NCBI GenBank assembly: GCA_024663395.1 | Contig: JANFAH010000008.1 | Coordinates: 1,612,001-1,676,000 of the forward strand | DNA from: Pisolithus tinctorius | Taxonomy: Eukaryota > Basidiomycota > Agaricomycetes > Boletales > Pisolithaceae | DNA length: 64,000 bases | Direction of reading: 5' to 3' | Shown: positions 62,901-64,000 of the stretch, in pieces | How the letters are laid out: the number at the start of each line of letters is the position of its first letter | How positions within the stretch are numbered: position 1 is the first letter of the stretch | The notes under the pieces: generated by a model | What the model was told of the DNA's origin: nothing | The model's database searches: none | The model's input: the letters and a program-made list of their open reading frames with translations, nothing else | Made by a program: the position numbers and the translations under genes

Positions 62901-64000
62901 ATGGCTGACGAGTCGGGCGTAACTAGGAACCTGATGGGTGGGGATCCTCCTGATGCTGCAGACGACGAGACCGAGGAAAGGCGCATCAACATCAACGACG
63001 ACCACTATCGATGCCGCAAACTCCTCATTCTTATCCTCATCCACCATCACCTCCAACTCTTATCCCTGCTACTCGTGTTGGCAGATGCTCTACAGGCCGT
63101 CGCGGAAGCGACGCGGCGTGCTGACCCGATTCCATACCACACGTCGATCCTGACTGGGAGTGGGTGGGTAGCCGAATTGTTGAACGGCCATCCCGAGCGA
63201 ATTCGTACAGAACTCGCAGTTCACAAGCACGTATTCGACATCTTGTTGCGGGAGCTCCAACAGCATGGAATCGGTCCTTCCAAACACGTCACGCTCGAAG
63301 AGCAACTCGCGATCTTTCTATATACCTCTGTCACCGGTTTGTCCATCAGACATGTAGGTGAACGTTTTCAAAGGTCGAACGGCACGATCTCCAAGTAAGT
63401 CTTCGACCGCGCCATTTTCGGTGGATTAATCGTCGTTCCAGGTACTTCAAAAAAATTCTGTTCGCATTCTCGTCTCGTGATATATACAGCAAGTACGTAC
63501 GATTGCCGCGCAGTGATGCCCCCGTCCACCCAACTATTCGCGATAACCCCAAATTTTTCCCTTTTTTTGCTGACGCTGTCGGTGCAATCGACGGGACGCA
63601 CATCGCGTGTGCTCCCAGTTCGGAGGAAAGGGATGCGATGCGAAATCGCAAAGGTTTCACCTCCCAGAATTGCCTGCTCTGCTGCGATTTCGATATGCGC
63701 TTCACATATGTCCTTAGCGGGTGGGAGGGGTCTGCGGCCGACTCGTCGGTCTATCACGATGCGCGGCTGAGCGATCTCGCTATTCCGGACGGCAAGTACT
63801 ACCTTGCCGATGCAGGGTTCCCCAATTGCCCCCAACTCCTGACTCCATTCCGAGGGCAACGATACCATCTCGCAGAATGGGGCCGCGCGCACGTACGGTA
63901 AGTATTTCTATCGATGTTTTTATTTACTCATAATTCATTGGAATTTACAGACCAGTAAACGCCGAGGAATGCTACAACCTTCGCCACGCGCAGCTTCGAA
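62901..64000 (+). CDS. PIF/Harbinger-type DDE transposase (DDE_4 family), partial at its 3' end
   Basis: ATG 62901. Exon 1 (62901-63394) includes a helical DNA-binding-like region (HVTLEEQLAIFLYTSVTGLS, IRHVGERFQRSNGTISK). Exon 2 (63443-63897) holds the catalytic core: AVGAIDGTHIACAP (first D) and YYLADAGFPNC (second D), with FDMRFTYVLSGWEGSAADSS between. Exon 3 starts at 63951 (EECYNLRHAQLR) and runs off the window before the third acid. Introns 63395-63442 and 63898-63950 are GT-AG and keep frame. No stop or frameshift is seen, which makes this one of the best-preserved transposase genes here. The accessory Myb-like gene typical of Harbinger elements would lie outside. Confidence 0.85.

Overview
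The window is a piece of a filamentous basidiomycete genome, almost certainly an agaricomycete (mushroom-forming fungus). Genes are broken by many 45-80 nt GT-AG introns. The recognisable families (Tnp2/CACTA transposases, CxC5 proteins linked to KDZ transposons, NGN/KOW Spt5-like proteins, F-box/LRR-like proteins, Ty3/Gypsy elements whose RT box reads FIDD) are ones I associate with repeat-rich agaricomycetes. I found no rRNA, tRNA, CRISPR or bacterial-type operon. Species cannot be named from the sequence alone.

Layout. 1-3.8 kb: a CACTA-type Tnp2 transposase gene (minus), running off the left edge. 3.9-9.4 kb: a small two-exon hypothetical gene and two copies of a foldback repeat. 9.5-18.8 kb: four decayed or hypothetical genes (two small acidic hypotheticals, an Spt5-like KOW gene, an F-box gene and a WD40 gene), with a third foldback copy between the last two. 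18.9-26.4 kb: a multi-exon coiled-coil gene split in an exon by a young LTR element ('element A', copy 1) that encodes only an SR-rich Gag.

28.3-54.3 kb is a nest of LTR elements. An outer Gypsy element (Gypsy-O, minus) is split in its gag start by an inner Gypsy element (Gypsy-N, minus, 36127-52961). Gypsy-N carries an antisense gene with a perfect Zn(II)2Cys6 cluster between pol and its 3' LTR. Gypsy-N is itself hit by A copy 2 (in pol) and by a 1.8 kb solo LTR of a third family ('LTR-B') in the passenger gene. Gypsy-O is hit by another LTR-B. To the right lie a KDZ-associated CxC5 gene cut off next to Gypsy-O, a large DDE-transposase-like gene, a third LTR-B copy, and a PIF/Harbinger transposase running off the right edge.

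Three threads tie the window together. (1) Decay is dominated by CpG transitions: the two 1009 bp Gypsy-N LTRs differ at about 64 sites by my hand count, only two of them transversions, and many unrelated genes carry TGA where CGA (Arg) is expected. At four Gypsy stops the homologous element in this same window still has Arg. This points to methyl-CpG deamination of silenced repeats. (2) Element A, LTR-B and Gypsy-N all show 4-bp target duplications of GCGG or a one-transition variant. A also shares its primer-binding site, LTR ends and pre-LTR motif with the Gypsy elements, so A looks like a Gypsy parasite. (3) LTR-B encodes a 159-residue orphan protein whose frame is open in all three copies despite the heavy decay around it. 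The most novel items are the Gag-only SR-rich element with its array of about 155-bp modules, the antisense zinc-cluster passenger, and the LTR-encoded protein.
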